Positions 9,925 to 19,025 of a DNA stretch of 64,000 bases are shown in pieces. The notes beneath the pieces are model-generated. The model was not told the DNA's origin. It saw only the letters and a program-made list of their open reading frames with translations, and made no database searches. The stretch is from the NCBI GenBank assembly GCA_963816535.1, contig CAWFKW010000003.1, forward strand, positions 806,001 to 870,000. The letters are read 5' to 3'. Position 1 is the stretch's first letter. Each line of letters begins with the position of its first letter. The position numbers and the translations under genes are program-made. Source of the DNA: CAWFKW01 sp963816535 (GTDB lineage: Bacteria > Bacteroidota > Ignavibacteria > Tepidaquicellales > OLB5).

Positions 9925-10335
9925 ATGAACATTCTTAAGGAATTTAAAACATTTATCTCCCGCGGAAACGTTATTGACCTTGCCGTGGGCGTTGTAATCG
10001 GCGGAGCATTTGGCAAGATAGTTTCTTCGCTTGTAAGCGACATTATTATGCCTCCGGTAGGATATCTTCTGGGCGGAGTAAATTTTTCGAATCTTAAGAT
10101 CGTTATCAAAGGAGCATCCACAGATGCTGCAGGGAAGGTTATAGAAGCGGTTTCGCTTAATTACGGAAGTTTCATTCAGACTGTTATGGATTTCCTTATA
10201 ATTGCGTTCTGCATTTTTATTGTTGTAAAGGTCATTAACAAGATCGAATCGTTAAATAAGAAAGAAGCGGTTGCAGCTCCTCCGCCTGCGGAAATTCAGC
10301 TTCTGACCGAAATAAGAGATTTACTTAAGAAATAG
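9925..10335 (+). CDS. mscL: Large-conductance mechanosensitive channel MscL
   Basis: 136 residues with the family layout. An amphipathic N-terminal helix (MNILKEFKTFISRGNVIDLA) leads into TM1 with the glycine-rich AVGVVIGGAFGKIV pore stretch. A periplasmic loop, TM2 (MDFLIIAFCIFIVVKVI) and a charged C-terminal helix (LLTEIRDLLKK) follow. It releases solutes during hypo-osmotic shock. AGGGG lies 7 bp before the ATG. Confidence 0.96.
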   Translation: MNILKEFKTFISRGNVIDLAVGVVIGGAFGKIVSSLVSDIIMPPVGYLLGGVNFSNLKIVIKGASTDAAGKVIEAVSLNYGSFIQTVMDFLIIAFCIFIVVKVINKIESLNKKEAVAAPPPAEIQLLTEIRDLLKK

Positions 10336-10344
10336 TCGAAAAAT

Positions 10345-10495
10345 CGACCCCTCCATGCCAAGGGAGGGCAAGCCTGCCCGATACAGTCATGAAGGGACAA
10401 AAATAATAAATCCATTGCTCTTCTCTGAGAAGTTTCATCTCCCCCTGCCTGAAGCAGGCAGGCCCATCAGGGGGAGACACAGAGGGGTGCAACAT
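10345..10495. repeat. Intergenic palindromic repeats between mscL and rnr
   Basis: This convergent intergenic stretch holds CCCTCC/GGGAGGG at about 10350-10370 and a larger nested hairpin in which TCTCCCCCTG pairs with CAGGGGGAGA (about 10438-10485), enclosing GCCTGAAGCAGGC. Similar C-rich/G-rich nested palindromes recur at 26.8 kb and 54.8-55.2 kb. They may also terminate both flanking genes. Confidence 0.6.
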
Positions 10496-10499
10496 TTTC

Positions 10500-12617
10500 T
10501 CAACCCACTATCACAAAATCTATCCACTTTTTTTCTTTGTCGAGCCGCTGGACCCTGACTTTAACTTTGTCGCCGATCCTGTATTTTTTACGCCTGTGCC
10601 GCCCGACAATCTGAAAATTCTTCTCATCCAAAATATAATAATCATCGTTCAGGTCCTTCAGGCGCACCATTCCTTCGATGAGGTTCTCGGCAATTTCTAT
10701 ATATACCCCGTACTCCGAGACTCCGGATATAATTCCCCAGAAATCATCGCCTACATGACGTTCCAGATACTGAATTTGCAATATCTTGACGGCATCGCGC
10801 TCAGCTTGCACGGCGTTAATTTCCATATCGGTCGATTGTTTACAAATTCCCGGCAGTGCGTCTCTGTAATGCTTAATCCTATCCTGAGAAATCCCGTTAA
10901 GAACTTCAAACAGTATTCTGTGAACTATCAAATCAGGATAGCGTCTTATGGGCGAGGTAAAATGCGTATAATGTTTGAACCCAAGTCCGTAGTGGCCAAT
11001 ATTCTCTTCCGAGTAAACAGCCTTCGCCATTGAGCGGATAGTAATATCATTCACAAGGTACTCTTCGGGTTTCCCTTTAATTTCCTCAAGCATCTCCTGT
11101 ATCGATCTTTTGCTTTCCGGATTGAGATTAATCCCGAATTGTTTTACAAAAAGTGAAAGTTCGCGGATCTTTTTGATATCAGGCTTGTCATGTATCCTGT
11201 AAACAAACGGCGGCCTGGGGTCCTGCCGCTCAATGAATATTGCAACGCACTTATTTGCCAGCAGCATAAAATCTTCTATCAAACGCATCGAGTCGAGTCT
11301 CTCTTTTGGCTTGATGCTTTCTATAGCGCCGCTTTTATTTATGACTACTGATACTTCCTGAGTTTCAAAATCCAGGCTGCCTTCATTAAGCCTTTTTTTA
11401 AAGAGGATTTGATGCAGTTCATTCATCAGGTTTATTTCCGTGAGGAATTTGCCCTTCTGTGAATCAATTATATTCTGAACTTCCTCGTAAGTAAACCGCT
11501 TTTTACTGTTAATTACAGACTTAGTAATCTTATAGTCGCTTACCTCCCCTTTGCGGGTAATCTCCATAAAAACGGAAAATGTAAGCCTATCGACGCCTTC
11601 TTTTAAAGAGCAAACATCGTTAGATAACTTTTCCGGCAGCATGGGCACAACATCGTTCATCAGATATGCGCTAGTTCCTCTCTGGAGCGATTCGGCGTCC
11701 AGCGCAGAACCCTCTTTAACATAATGGCTAACGTCGGCAATATGCACTCCCAGAATGAATGTCCCGTCTTCCTTCAGTTCAACTGAAACCGCATCGTCAA
11801 AGTCTTTTGCATCTGTGGGGTCAATAGTAAATATGACATATTTACGCAGGTCCATACGTTTTTTGATCTCTGAGTCTGTGATCTCGAAGTCATTTTCACC
11901 TGCCAGCCGTTTAAGCTCGTCTCTAACACTTTTCGGAAATGTTTTTGTCAGGCCATATTTCTTTATAAGCGCCTTGAATTCTGTCTTAACATCCCCTGCC
12001 TTACCAAGAACCTCTATGATCTTGCCTTCCGGCGAAATATCCTGGTACTGCCACAAAATTATTTCGCATACCACTTTATCGCCGTTGATCGCACCTTTCA
12101 GGTTTTTATCGGATACGTAAATGTCTTTTCTGAATTTTCTGTCATCAGGCACAACAAATGCGTACCCATTCCCCATCTGGAGCTTGCCAACTATCTTATG
12201 CTTATCCCGTTCGATAATTTTCTCGACAATAGCTTCTCGCTCATTTGTTCCCGAAAATTCCACGATTGTAACTTCCACCGTATCACCAACAAGCGCGGTC
12301 AGTAAGTTTTTCTTCCTTATCAAAACCCTCTCAAAACCATCTTCGGTATGCAGCTCAACCGAGTATTCGTTATCCCTGTCAAGAACTACTTTGCCTTCAT
12401 AGCTCTCGCTTTTCTGCCACAATTCGTAATACTTGCCGTTTTTTGCAAGAAACCGTTCATCAACTAACTCACGGAGGTAATCTCTTACTTCGGATTTTGC
12501 CGATTTGTTCACCGATAGATTCTTACAAAGCGCGTTAAATTTTACGCTTGTGGAAGGATTCCTGCGGAAAAGGTTCGTTATTTGTTCTTTAATGCTATCT
12601 TGTTTCTTTCTGGGCAG
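10500..12617 (-). CDS. rnr: Ribonuclease R (start codon uncertain)
   Basis: The RNB catalytic domain carries the metal-binding signature DPTDAKDFDDA and the TSPIRRYPD motif. Cold-shock-like OB domains precede it and an S1 domain closes the protein. It degrades structured RNA 3' to 5'. The obvious start, a GTG at 12512, cuts through the N-terminal winged helix. In-frame codons upstream still read like that domain (ITNLFRRNPSTSVKFNALCK), yet no ATG, GTG or TTG occurs between the in-frame stop and 12512. A CTG at 12617 is the best upstream candidate and is used here. The gene follows tamB by about 20 bp. Confidence 0.85.
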   Translation of the reverse strand: MPRKKQDSIKEQITNLFRRNPSTSVKFNALCKNLSVNKSAKSEVRDYLRELVDERFLAKNGKYYELWQKSESYEGKVVLDRDNEYSVELHTEDGFERVLIRKKNLLTALVGDTVEVTIVEFSGTNEREAIVEKIIERDKHKIVGKLQMGNGYAFVVPDDRKFRKDIYVSDKNLKGAINGDKVVCEIILWQYQDISPEGKIIEVLGKAGDVKTEFKALIKKYGLTKTFPKSVRDELKRLAGENDFEITDSEIKKRMDLRKYVIFTIDPTDAKDFDDAVSVELKEDGTFILGVHIADVSHYVKEGSALDAESLQRGTSAYLMNDVVPMLPEKLSNDVCSLKEGVDRLTFSVFMEITRKGEVSDYKITKSVINSKKRFTYEEVQNIIDSQKGKFLTEINLMNELHQILFKKRLNEGSLDFETQEVSVVINKSGAIESIKPKERLDSMRLIEDFMLLANKCVAIFIERQDPRPPFVYRIHDKPDIKKIRELSLFVKQFGINLNPESKRSIQEMLEEIKGKPEEYLVNDITIRSMAKAVYSEENIGHYGLGFKHYTHFTSPIRRYPDLIVHRILFEVLNGISQDRIKHYRDALPGICKQSTDMEINAVQAERDAVKILQIQYLERHVGDDFWGIISGVSEYGVYIEIAENLIEGMVRLKDLNDDYYILDEKNFQIVGRHRRKKYRIGDKVKVRVQRLDKEKKWIDFVIVG

Positions 12618-12638
12618 TGCAGTATTTATTTAATTTTA

Positions 12639-15600
12639 TTAAAAATTGATTTTGTAAGTAAGGCCGATTCCCGTTTCAACGGAATTCTTTATTGAAAAAT
12701 CGGTATTTTTCACTTCTCTCGTTATCTCGAGAAGCAGGTTATTGAGAATGTTCATTCCCAGAAGCTTATTAAGCGGGTATTCAATGCTCACTTCAGCGTT
12801 GTTTATATCTGAAAGCACCTTTCCGCCAAAGCGCACAATCGCGCCTCCGATTTCGGATGTAATTCTCAGATCCGTACCGCGCGTAAACCCCCCGCCTTCA
12901 TATATTACCTCGGTATTGAGGATAAACGGCGCGACCTGGCGAACAAGGCTGGATAGATATGACGAGCTGAAGGTCGATATTGCGTTATTGCCCAGCGAAC
13001 CAAGTATGTCGGTACGCGAGCCCACTGTGACGCTGTTGAGCGGCACTCCGAATAACAGGTAAGAAAGGGCGTTAGAGGTTTCATTGGCCCCGCCCAATTC
13101 AACGCCCTGCTCGTTCAGCAGCTTAAACGCCAACAGCGGTTTCTTTTTTGTGCCTGTTATCGAAAGCACGACGTAGACAATTTCCTGTTCATTATTCTGG
13201 ATGGTCCTTATGTTCTGGTACTGCGCGCTTATTGAAAGCGTCGGGTTATCGTAAGGACCTTCGAATATCAGTTTGCTGTTTTGGATCTTAAAATTCTTAT
13301 AATAGATCCTGTAATATGAATCCCCCACAATATCCATGTTCCCGTAGAAATTTACGTCTTTGCTGTCTTTATTTTCTATAAGCAGGTTGCCGTTTATTTC
13401 GCCGAACAGTTCCTCTTTTGTGAGCTCGTTGAAATTGATAGTAACGTATACATTCTTCTCGGTTTTAACTGAAAGATTGTAAACAATATTATCGGCGAAC
13501 GACGCGGGTTTATTTGCAAGCTGGAACTTATAATTTATGAACGGGTCAATTTCGCTAAGCTGGTTTTCTTTTATAACAACCTCAGTATCCAGGTACCTGT
13601 TTCCCGAAGAATCGTTAAGTATTCTGTATGAAAAATCATCGGCATAAACGTTGTATTCGAGGCCCTGCAAAGAAGGGAATATCAGGTTGCCTTCTTTTAT
13701 CAAAAGCTGTCCCTCCACATACAGGCGGTCAAGGTTTCCTTTGATTGTAATTGCCGGCGTTCCGATACCCGCTATCATATCTCCGTAAAAACCGAAGCGT
13801 GTTTGTTTTGAAGACCTGTCTAACACTTTAACGTCTCCCGAGGTTGTAAGATCAATGTTATTAAGCCTGAAACCTGAGAAATTTATCCTTCCGTTAACGT
13901 CAATGTGGCGCCTGTCATCGTCTATATAATAAATTGAAAGATTCTGCACTACCAGGTCAGAATTCTCAGCTCTCAAAATTGTGTTAAACCTGTAATACAA
14001 GTTATTAATCTGAAGCAGGAACCTTCCTTTATCCACTTTCACCTCGCCCGTTAGCTGCGGGTCGCTTATCGTTCCGGTTGAAGCCAATTCGCCGTTTAAG
14101 AAGCCGTTTATCTCCGCAAAGTTGGGAATTAACTTGCTGAAAAAATTAAGCTGGAAATCCTTTGCTTTTAGCCCAAGATTCATCGGCGATTCCAGAACTG
14201 AAACATAAGATGCGCTATCCGGTGAAACCAGAGGATTATTAAACGGAACGTCGCCCGTCAGCCTTAAGCTTCCTTTACCCAGATCATTTAATATCAGAAC
14301 ATCGGTTGAGAGTTTCCTTTCAGCATAATCGATAAACGCATCTATTCGTCCTATCTTTGTGCTCTGGTACCTGATCATGCCGGAGTTTAGTTCAATTCCC
14401 AGTTTAGGATCATCTGTTGTTCCCTTATACGTTACAAGGAACCTCGTAATGTCTCCGTTTACAGGGGTCCTGAATTCATTCTTACTCCCCGGGGCTGCAT
14501 ATATAGACTGCGGGTCATACGCATATTGCAGCAGTTTAGGGATATCAATATTGTCAAATTCGGCGCTAAAATCGCTTGCGCCGCTTATTGAATATTTTCC
14601 TTCAATATCTACCTTAAGCAAATCGCTTGCCAGCCGGAATCGCCTGAAACTAAATGTCCTTTCCGAAACTGCGGGGTCATAGCTCATATAAATATCCCCG
14701 TCATTTTGAACGAGAAATTTATTATAGAACACTTTAAAATTTTTCATCACAAAACCTACAGAATCTTTTGACAGGTCTATGGCGCCGTTAAAGGCCACGC
14801 TGAAAGTTGTGTCCTGTTTAGCCTTAAAACGGAAAAGCTGGTTTTCATCGCGGAGATCCCAGTTAACTCTCACGCTGTCAAAGTTCGAAGTTCCATAATG
14901 GACTCTGTCTGCTGTAACGTCAATAGTGGAGTTGAACGGGGCAAAATTGCCCTTATCTTTTTCCGCCGCATTGCTGTAATTATTTGTATGATACATTGAT
15001 ATATTCGCTTTTTTGAGAACGAATAAAGAATCAAAATATGAGAAATCTGCCAGATCTATCTCGGCCTCGGCGTCAAAACCGTTTGAGTTGTTTCTTATGT
15101 ATCCTTTCGCCGAGCCGTCAAACCTGAAATCCTCAAAATAAAATAACTTCGCAATCGCATCTGAGTTCTTAGTCTTAAATTCATAATTGAAGTCCACATT
15201 CGAATTTGAAACAGTGACCGGGCGCTCAGGCAGCAGCGTATCCAGGTTGAACTTCCTGCTGATCTGGTTATTTATCAGATTTACATTGTTCATTACAACA
15301 TCGGCAATCTGGTCAATCTTGAAATGGCCGTCCGCGTTAAAATCAAACAGGTTTGAAGTGAAAGTGATTTTATCGGCCGCTCCTCCCGTCGATACTTTCA
15401 GCTTAACCGGCGTAGCGGGAATATCAAACTTCCCGTAATATGATTTGGCAAAATCCATATCAAATGCGCCTTCAAGATTTTCGGGCGATATGCCGCTGCC
15501 GTTAAGGCTGAAAGAACAGTTAATGTTGCTTTTATCTTCGGGCCTCTTTGTGAACGCCGCGATGTTAAAGTTCGCTATTCTACCCTTTAGATCATATTTG

Positions 15601-17219
15601 GGATTTTTAAGATCGGCAATATTTATATTGCCCGCAACTTGCGCATTTGCGTCGTGTGAAACATACTTCAGGTCGGCATCTATATTATAATTATTCAGAG
15701 AAATTGTTCCCGAAGAATTATCAACGCTATACTCGCCAAACTTTGAAGCGTTAAGCTCATAGCTTAGCTTCGTATGGATATTGGCGAGCGAAAATCCGCT
15801 GCCGCTGAACTCGACCTTGCCGTTCAGGTTGCTTTCAAGCTTGTCGTTCCTGAGTACTTTGCCGATGTTAGCTCCTCTTGTTTCACATGCGCAGCTGTAA
15901 TCAAATCCCGGGGTCGTAAGGTTCAGGTTGAAAAATCCTTTAGCATCGCCCGCTGAAGAATGAACGTCGTACGTCGTCTGAAAATTTGCCGGCTCGCCCT
16001 TATAAGTCAGTGAACCTGTTACTTTCCCTAAATATGAATAATCGGGTATCTGCAGCCCGGGCAAATGAACTTTAGTATCTGCCGGGTCCATAACAAGGTT
16101 ATCCCCCGCCATATCAAAATATAGATGATCCGGCGCGACCAGGTTAACCATCCTGCCGTGAAAATTCATATCGCTGTTCTGCGTTTTGAGCGCACACTTT
16201 TCAACTTTAAAATCGTCAAACTTACCGTCGCACTGAATATCGCAAAATACTTTCCCGTTCAAAAAGCTCAGGGGCTCAAGGAAACTTTTAAGGTCGTCGA
16301 AATCAAACGACTTTGCTATCATATGCATCTTCATGTCTTTTCCTTTAAATGAAGGCAATCCGGCAATGTTCATTATATCCATCTTGTCGATAAACGCATA
16401 ATCAAGCTGAATCCAGCTTCTGGAAGTTTCTATATTCAGCTTGTTCACTTCAGCGCGCGAGCCTGAAAGGAAGAAATTGCCTGTCAGCCCTTTCAGATCA
16501 AAACCAAAATTAGAATTGAACCCGAGGTAGCCTATTTGAAGCTGCGCGGAATTTTTGTCATAATACGCGCTGGTTTCGATGGAGAATGAACTTATTTTCA
16601 GGTTATCAAGGTCAAACGATTTTGACGGAGCGATCTTAAGCGCTGAAACGGGAACATCCTGAGGCTTGGCTCCAAGCATAACCAAGTTCAGATTTTCAAT
16701 CCTTAGCCGTTCAACGCTGATCTTCCAGTCAAACTCGCTTTTTGCAGTGTCTTTTTTTTCAGATGAGAACAGGTATGCGAAATTCCAGACAGAATCTCCC
16801 TTGGCGTCCTTTACTTTCACGAAATTCACCGAAGGGTCCAGAAGAATAACTTCTTTCAGAGTGATTTTCTTTTCAAGAAGCTGGAATATATCGAAGTGGA
16901 CTTTCAGTCTCCGGAACTCTATCATATCGTCGTTCTTAACCTTAAGCTTTGCATCGGTGAGAATGATTTCGCTGAAGAAATTTCCTTCAAGCGAGCCGAA
17001 ACTAAGGTGCGAATCTTTTTTGCTGAACGACTCGTTTATCTTCTCCGAAACATAACCTGAAAGCCAGTTTCTGAATATCCGGGTTTGTGTGGCGGAAACA
17101 AGCAGCGCAATAAAAAGCAGGAAAATGGTCAAGCCAAGAAGAATAGAAAGGAATATTCTTCTCTTCTTCTTTGGCCTCGGAGCGTCCGGCGTTTCTATTT
17201 TATTTTTATTTTCCGCCAA
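12639..17219 (-). CDS. tamB: TamB-type translocation/assembly module protein (DUF490)
   Basis: 1526 residues. A basic N-terminus and one transmembrane helix (RIFLSILLGLTIFLLFIALLVS) anchor it in the inner membrane. A very long repetitive beta-rich body, typical of AsmA/TamB bridge proteins, follows, and the C-terminal third matches the conserved TamB domain (GNLLIENKD...VNFYGNMDIVG, LSYLLFGVPLNS, GIGLTYKINF). It is expected to span the periplasm and help outer-membrane protein insertion or lipid transport. It sits in a minus-strand run hldE1-hldE2-tamB-rnr with short gaps. Confidence 0.88.
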   Translation of the reverse strand: MAENKNKIETPDAPRPKKKRRIFLSILLGLTIFLLFIALLVSATQTRIFRNWLSGYVSEKINESFSKKDSHLSFGSLEGNFFSEIILTDAKLKVKNDDMIEFRRLKVHFDIFQLLEKKITLKEVILLDPSVNFVKVKDAKGDSVWNFAYLFSSEKKDTAKSEFDWKISVERLRIENLNLVMLGAKPQDVPVSALKIAPSKSFDLDNLKISSFSIETSAYYDKNSAQLQIGYLGFNSNFGFDLKGLTGNFFLSGSRAEVNKLNIETSRSWIQLDYAFIDKMDIMNIAGLPSFKGKDMKMHMIAKSFDFDDLKSFLEPLSFLNGKVFCDIQCDGKFDDFKVEKCALKTQNSDMNFHGRMVNLVAPDHLYFDMAGDNLVMDPADTKVHLPGLQIPDYSYLGKVTGSLTYKGEPANFQTTYDVHSSAGDAKGFFNLNLTTPGFDYSCACETRGANIGKVLRNDKLESNLNGKVEFSGSGFSLANIHTKLSYELNASKFGEYSVDNSSGTISLNNYNIDADLKYVSHDANAQVAGNINIADLKNPKYDLKGRIANFNIAAFTKRPEDKSNINCSFSLNGSGISPENLEGAFDMDFAKSYYGKFDIPATPVKLKVSTGGAADKITFTSNLFDFNADGHFKIDQIADVVMNNVNLINNQISRKFNLDTLLPERPVTVSNSNVDFNYEFKTKNSDAIAKLFYFEDFRFDGSAKGYIRNNSNGFDAEAEIDLADFSYFDSLFVLKKANISMYHTNNYSNAAEKDKGNFAPFNSTIDVTADRVHYGTSNFDSVRVNWDLRDENQLFRFKAKQDTTFSVAFNGAIDLSKDSVGFVMKNFKVFYNKFLVQNDGDIYMSYDPAVSERTFSFRRFRLASDLLKVDIEGKYSISGASDFSAEFDNIDIPKLLQYAYDPQSIYAAPGSKNEFRTPVNGDITRFLVTYKGTTDDPKLGIELNSGMIRYQSTKIGRIDAFIDYAERKLSTDVLILNDLGKGSLRLTGDVPFNNPLVSPDSASYVSVLESPMNLGLKAKDFQLNFFSKLIPNFAEINGFLNGELASTGTISDPQLTGEVKVDKGRFLLQINNLYYRFNTILRAENSDLVVQNLSIYYIDDDRRHIDVNGRINFSGFRLNNIDLTTSGDVKVLDRSSKQTRFGFYGDMIAGIGTPAITIKGNLDRLYVEGQLLIKEGNLIFPSLQGLEYNVYADDFSYRILNDSSGNRYLDTEVVIKENQLSEIDPFINYKFQLANKPASFADNIVYNLSVKTEKNVYVTINFNELTKEELFGEINGNLLIENKDSKDVNFYGNMDIVGDSYYRIYYKNFKIQNSKLIFEGPYDNPTLSISAQYQNIRTIQNNEQEIVYVVLSITGTKKKPLLAFKLLNEQGVELGGANETSNALSYLLFGVPLNSVTVGSRTDILGSLGNNAISTFSSSYLSSLVRQVAPFILNTEVIYEGGGFTRGTDLRITSEIGGAIVRFGGKVLSDINNAEVSIEYPLNKLLGMNILNNLLLEITREVKNTDFSIKNSVETGIGLTYKINF

Positions 17220-17244
17220 TTAAACTTCATGTCTCCGGTTGGGT

Positions 17245-17739
17245 TCACTTACTGTATTTATCTATTACCGAATCGATAATATTAGTTGATGAGCTGTTCT
17301 CGACAAATTTTATGGTCTTAACTTCACCGCCGTTATTTATTACAACGCCGCCGCCGATGATCTTATCTTTTTCCCAGTCCGCGCCTTTTACAAGAACATC
17401 CGGAAGGACGCTTTTTATCAGCTCCAGCGGGTTATCTTCATTAAAAATTATAACGTAATCAACAGGTTTCAGGTTCACAAGAACAAATGCGCGGTTTTCT
17501 TCATTTACTATGGGGCGCTTATCGCCTTTAATTATTTTCACAGATTTATCGGAATTCAGCCCTACAATTAACACGTCGCCAAGCTCCTTTGCGGCCGTCA
17601 GGTATTCAATATGCCCCCTGTGGATAATATCAAAAACCCCGTTAGTAAAAACAATTTTTTTACCATGTGATTTCAGTTCCTTAATTAATGCTTCTACCTC
17701 TCCGAAATTTTGGAATATTAACTTGTCAATCATTTTCAT
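17245..17739 (-). CDS. hldE2: D-beta-D-heptose 1-phosphate adenylyltransferase
   Basis: 164 residues of a single nucleotidyltransferase domain: FTNGVFDIIHRGHIEYL carries the HxGH-like nucleotide-binding motif, followed by GLNSDKSV, and KGADW near the end. It transfers AMP to heptose 1-phosphate to make ADP-heptose for LPS core. In E. coli this activity is the C-terminal half of HldE; here it is separate from the kinase gene upstream at 17823-18821, the two being 83 bp apart. The enzyme is cytoplasmic. Confidence 0.92.
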   Translation of the reverse strand: MKMIDKLIFQNFGEVEALIKELKSHGKKIVFTNGVFDIIHRGHIEYLTAAKELGDVLIVGLNSDKSVKIIKGDKRPIVNEENRAFVLVNLKPVDYVIIFNEDNPLELIKSVLPDVLVKGADWEKDKIIGGGVVINNGGEVKTIKFVENSSSTNIIDSVIDKYSK

Positions 17740-17748
17740 TTTTAAATT

Positions 17749-17770
17749 GCCACGACCTAAAGGTCGTGGC
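17749..17770. repeat. Perfect REP-like palindrome between the two heptose genes
   Basis: GCCACGACCT and AGGTCGTGGC form a perfect 10-bp stem around two A bases. The GTCGTG core resembles the palindromes at 26249-26280 and 52713-52967. Confidence 0.75.
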
Positions 17771-17822
17771 TAAAGATTCTTATAAATCAAATTATCAAAC
17801 GTTCACACAATAAAACAATGCC

Positions 17823-18821
17823 TTAGTCTTTCAATGAATCCAGCAGGGCTTTTTTATAGATCGGGATTATCCCGACCTCTTCACAAACGATCCCCGCCGC
17901 ACGGTTTGCGAGATTTACCGCTTCAATTATATTTGCGCCGCCTGCAAGCATTACGGCAATCGTTGAAATTACCGTATCGCCGGCGCCTGAAACGTCGGCA
18001 ACTTTCCTGGCGAGCGTGGGAACATTCAGCACGGCCGTTTTATTTTTTTCTTTGTCGAACAAAACCATCCCTTTTTCTCCGCGCGTCAATACCAGGTATT
18101 CGCAATCAAGTTTTTCGATCAATTGTTCTCCTGCTTTCTTGACAGATTCATCTCCGTCAATTATCATTGCCAGCGCTTCCTGAACTTCTTTCCGGTTGGG
18201 CTTAAATACCGTTACATTTTTGTATTCAAAAAAATTATGAAATTTAGGGTCCACATAAACGCGCTTGCCTGCGCTCTTAAACATCTTAATAACTTTTGCA
18301 ATCAACTCTTTTGAAAGGACGCCTTTATTATAATCCTGAAGTATCAAAGAATCAAAATTCTTCAGATTCTTTTTTACAAAATCCAGGATCTTTGTAGTTA
18401 TTTCTTTCGTGACACTATGTTTCAGTTCGCTGTCAACGCGTATCACATGCTGGGAGTGGGCAATAACTCGTGTCTTGGTTGTGGTGGGGCGCGATTTATC
18501 CTTGAATATCCCGACAGTCTGTAATTTCTGCGCCTTCATTGTTTCCAGGAAGAACTGCGCATCGTGGTCATCTCCTATCACTCCAATCAATATTGGTTCT
18601 GCTTCAAGGGCTTTGATGTTATTTGCAACGTTGGCTGCGCCGCCAAGCTTATACTCGGCGCTCTTTACGTCCACAACCTGAACGGGCGCTTCTGGTGATA
18701 TTCTGCTCACTTCGCCGTAAACGTATTTATCGAGCATTACGTCGCCAATAATAGCGATTTTCTTTTTTTTACTGTTGGAAAAGTACTTATGTAGCTTCTG
18801 AGAAGAGATTTCTAAGTGCAT
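17823..18821 (-). CDS. hldE1: D-glycero-beta-D-manno-heptose-7-phosphate kinase
   Basis: 332 residues of the PfkB/ribokinase family. GDVMLDKYVYG near residue 27, a GGAANVANN substrate-binding stretch, and the ATP-site anion-hole motif VSGAGDTV with the catalytic aspartate. It phosphorylates heptose 7-phosphate at C1, before the adenylyltransferase encoded downstream acts. It is first in the minus-strand envelope operon. Confidence 0.93.
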   Translation of the reverse strand: MHLEISSQKLHKYFSNSKKKKIAIIGDVMLDKYVYGEVSRISPEAPVQVVDVKSAEYKLGGAANVANNIKALEAEPILIGVIGDDHDAQFFLETMKAQKLQTVGIFKDKSRPTTTKTRVIAHSQHVIRVDSELKHSVTKEITTKILDFVKKNLKNFDSLILQDYNKGVLSKELIAKVIKMFKSAGKRVYVDPKFHNFFEYKNVTVFKPNRKEVQEALAMIIDGDESVKKAGEQLIEKLDCEYLVLTRGEKGMVLFDKEKNKTAVLNVPTLARKVADVSGAGDTVISTIAVMLAGGANIIEAVNLANRAAGIVCEEVGIIPIYKKALLDSLKD

Positions 18822-18944
18822 TAAAATAAATATAGATACATAATAAGCAAATTATATAAATATATGCTTATTTGATAGTTTATTCAATTGAAAAGGTGAG
18901 ATTGTGGTTTACGATTCTGTTTAGCGTTATTTCTCATATTTTGT

Positions 18945-18981
18945 TTCCAATCTACAATCAACAATTCGCAATCCGCAATTA
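18945..18981. repeat. Imperfect heptanucleotide repeat before aspS
   Basis: A run of about five 7-bp units with the pattern CAATNNN (CAATCTA, CAATCAA, CAATTCG, CAATCCG, CAATTAT) lies directly upstream of the aspS promoter. Similar period-7 runs occur near 32.05, 34.43, 38.9, 45.06, 46.96 and 52.68 kb. Confidence 0.65.
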
Positions 18982-18986
18982 TGTTC

Positions 18987-19018
18987 ATTGTTTCCCAAAG
19001 CCCTGATTTGTATCTTTG
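18987..19018 (+). promoter_or_regulatory. aspS promoter, nearly leaderless
   Basis: TATCTTTG at 19011-19018 fits TAnnTTTG, and ATTG (18987-18990) lies 20 bp upstream in the -33 position. Transcription would begin only a few bases before the ATG at 19026, so the transcript is almost leaderless. This rules out the in-frame start at 18981. Confidence 0.6.
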
Positions 19019-19025
19019 TAATTCT

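Noticed and set aside
12121..12402. Plus-strand frames opposite rnr (11755-12402)
   Set aside because: Antisense shadows of a well-matched gene.
18981..19025. Upstream start for aspS
   Set aside because: The extra residues overlap the promoter (TATCTTTG at 19011) and are not part of AspRS.
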